The notes under the pieces are model-generated. The model was not told the origin of the DNA. It searched no databases and was given only the letters and a program-made list of their open reading frames with translations. Below, piece after piece: positions 62,991 to 64,000 of a DNA stretch of 64,000 nucleotides. The DNA is from Phaeosaccion multiseriatum. Taxonomy: Eukaryota > Ochrophyta, other classes. A program made the position numbers and the translations under genes. The DNA lies in contig OZ218964.1 in NCBI GenBank assembly GCA_965112735.1, forward strand, positions 496,001 through 560,000, written 5' to 3'. How positions within the stretch are numbered: position 1 is the first letter of the stretch; the number at the start of each line of letters is the position of its first letter.

Positions 62991-64000
62991 AGGGAGGGAG
63001 GGAGAGACTAGGCTTCAGTCAGGGGAAGACAGGACGTACTGCGTGAGGGCAGAAGGAGCCAAGCAGATAGGCAGGCTCCTAAGTGCGCCATGCCCTTCTC
63101 CCTCCCGTACCTTCTCGGGCTGGCGGCACTTGTGAGTGGCGCTGCAGACCATGTACTGGCAGTGTTGGTGCACGCTCAGGCCGCAGGTGCCGCAGCGCAG
63201 GCCCTGCATAATCACCCCCACGATGAACTTGGAGCACGCGTCGCAGAAGGTGGGCTTTAGGAAGGTTGTGAGGTAGAAGCTGTGCACGCTGCCAAGCGTC
63301 CGCTTAGCGCCGCCGCCGGACGGGGGGTGACCCTGCAAGGGGGGCGGCGAGGAGATTCGGGACCCTACCCCTGCTGCTCCGTAGCCCACAAAGTCTTGAC
63401 TTCCCCCCTCTCCTCCTCCTCCTCCTCCTCCTCCTCCTCCTCCTCCGTAGCCGTTGAAGGCTCTCTGCCCCTGGCCGCCTTCTGCTTCGTCTTCTGCTCC
63501 CACGCCTCCCCACTCGACCTGGTCAGTGGAGGCGTATCCATACCCCAGGGGAGAGGGAGGCCCCTCACGAAAATGCTGCGAGGGTGTCCAAACGCGGCGA
63601 CACAAGAGAAAAGAGAATGTGATAAATAGGGAGGGACAGGTCCAGATGGGGAGTGGCATATGGAAGACGATGCAGAGAGTATGCGAATATACCAAGGGGC
63701 GGATGCGGACACTGGCGTACCTTCCCTTGTTCTTGGCCACAAGGTGGCGCAAGTCCCCCCCCTCCGTAAGGCCCTGCGCGGCTTTCAGCCCCTATTAGAG
63801 AATTCATCTCGTCGAGCACATCATTGCTGGAGCAAGAAGGGGGACAAGAGGGGGGGGGAGCCAGGGTCAAACTACTTTGTACAACGCCCCCCAACGCACA
63901 ATCTCATTTGTTCTCCTGGCGGCCTTACCTTGTGAACAGTGCGCTATTCCCGTTGGCTATGACCGTGTGGGGGCTCGGGACGTTCGTGTCGCTGCCCGCA
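60879..64000 (-). CDS. C1 and FYVE zinc-finger protein, 5' end outside the window
   Basis: Lipid-binding signalling or endosomal adaptor. Exons: 63929-64000 (partial), 63721-63826, 63111-63573, 62701-62808, 62426-62502, 62135-62287, 61872-61955, 60879-61649. The C1 domain (63300-63130) reads HSFYLTTFLKPTFCDACSKF, GLRCGTCGLSVHQHC and MVCSATHKC with the full His/Cys zinc set; C1 binds diacylglycerol or phorbol esters in typical members. The FYVE domain starts in exon 62135-62287 (WVPDRSAPCCMVCSKGFNFV, RRRHHCRRCGACVC), keeping the RRHHCR core that binds phosphatidylinositol 3-phosphate, and ends after an intron with CRVAQPVRTCALCTQ. That intron begins GC (AAG|GCAAGT), a GC-AG intron. The C-terminal ~255 residues are Gly/Tyr/Gln-rich and disordered. 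No kinase domain is seen. Confidence 0.87.
61658..61703. repeat. (CA)n dinucleotide repeat
   Basis: About 22 CA units on the plus strand, within the intron before the last C1-FYVE exon. On the coding strand it is (TG)n ending 6 nt before the acceptor. Confidence 0.9.
62876..63006. repeat. (GA)n and (GGGA)n repeats
   Basis: About 130 bp of GA units with GGGA blocks in the intron between the C1 exon and the next exon. Confidence 0.9.

Noticed and set aside
1-64000. tRNA, rRNA, organellar genes or viral/retroelement genes
   Set aside because: No cloverleaf, rRNA-like segment, reverse transcriptase, integrase or capsid motif was recognised on either strand by eye; a tRNAscan and RepeatMasker run would be decisive.

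Overview
This is a nuclear genomic window from an intron-rich eukaryote, most likely a photosynthetic stramenopile (ochrophyte alga). The signs are GC-rich coding exons, GT-AG introns in most genes, no bacterial operon structure, short introns full of microsatellites, and a cytochrome P450 whose N-terminus looks like a signal peptide ending in Ala-Phe, as in heterokont plastid presequences. The lineage is an inference; no organellar or rRNA marker is present.

Layout. 1-4333 (+): 3' part of a long Ser/Gly/Gln-rich protein of unknown function. 4468-31487 (-): one giant gene of about 52 exons, which I assembled exon by exon from splice sites and reading phase. It encodes roughly 5,000 residues: two N-terminal SH3 domains, a DUF3638/DUF3645 ATPase-like core, a third SH3, two EF-hands and a VPS13/Vps62-like C-terminus. 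32367-39058 (-): a 15-exon cytochrome P450. 39440-40398 (+): a DHHC palmitoyltransferase. 41559-42145 (+): a fragment of a kappa-class glutathione transferase. 42331-44532 (-): an FkbM-type methyltransferase protein. 44967-47241 (+): RPF1, a Brix-domain ribosome biogenesis factor with ten exons. 48001-49257 (-): an intronless CobW/COG0523 metal chaperone GTPase. 49954-51282 (-): a doubtful acidic/basic low-complexity gene. 52495-59024 (+): a leucine-rich-repeat plus KAP P-loop NTPase gene. 59596-60217 (+): a DUF952 protein. 60879-64000 (-): a C1 plus FYVE zinc-finger protein cut by the window edge.

The most interesting locus is the LRR-KAP gene. Its LRRs are encoded one per exon. The exons are 69-72 nt, all phase 1-1, and the introns between them are near copies of each other, so the DNA is a tandem array of about 149-bp intron-plus-exon cassettes. 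A further, broken cassette lies at the 3' end of the same gene, split by a short hairpin-forming insert. This is the structure expected of a receptor whose repeat number and content change by cassette duplication and shuffling; comparable exon shuffling has been described for brown-algal LRR-ROCO and NB-ARC-TPR genes. The NTPase part keeps Walker A, transmembrane segments and Walker B in the KAP order, and appears to need a 7-nt microexon.

A second unexpected signal is a dispersed ~18-bp word (core TTGGTGATACAGCAG) present about 15 times between 3.2 and 42.9 kb, on both strands, in exons and introns. A second short word, GGATGGCAG, is abundant in introns and intergenic DNA. Many introns also hold minisatellites or polypurine tracts.

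The genes do not form a pathway. They are a normal mixed eukaryotic neighbourhood (ribosome biogenesis, lipid/membrane signalling, metal handling, P450) with one candidate immune-type receptor.
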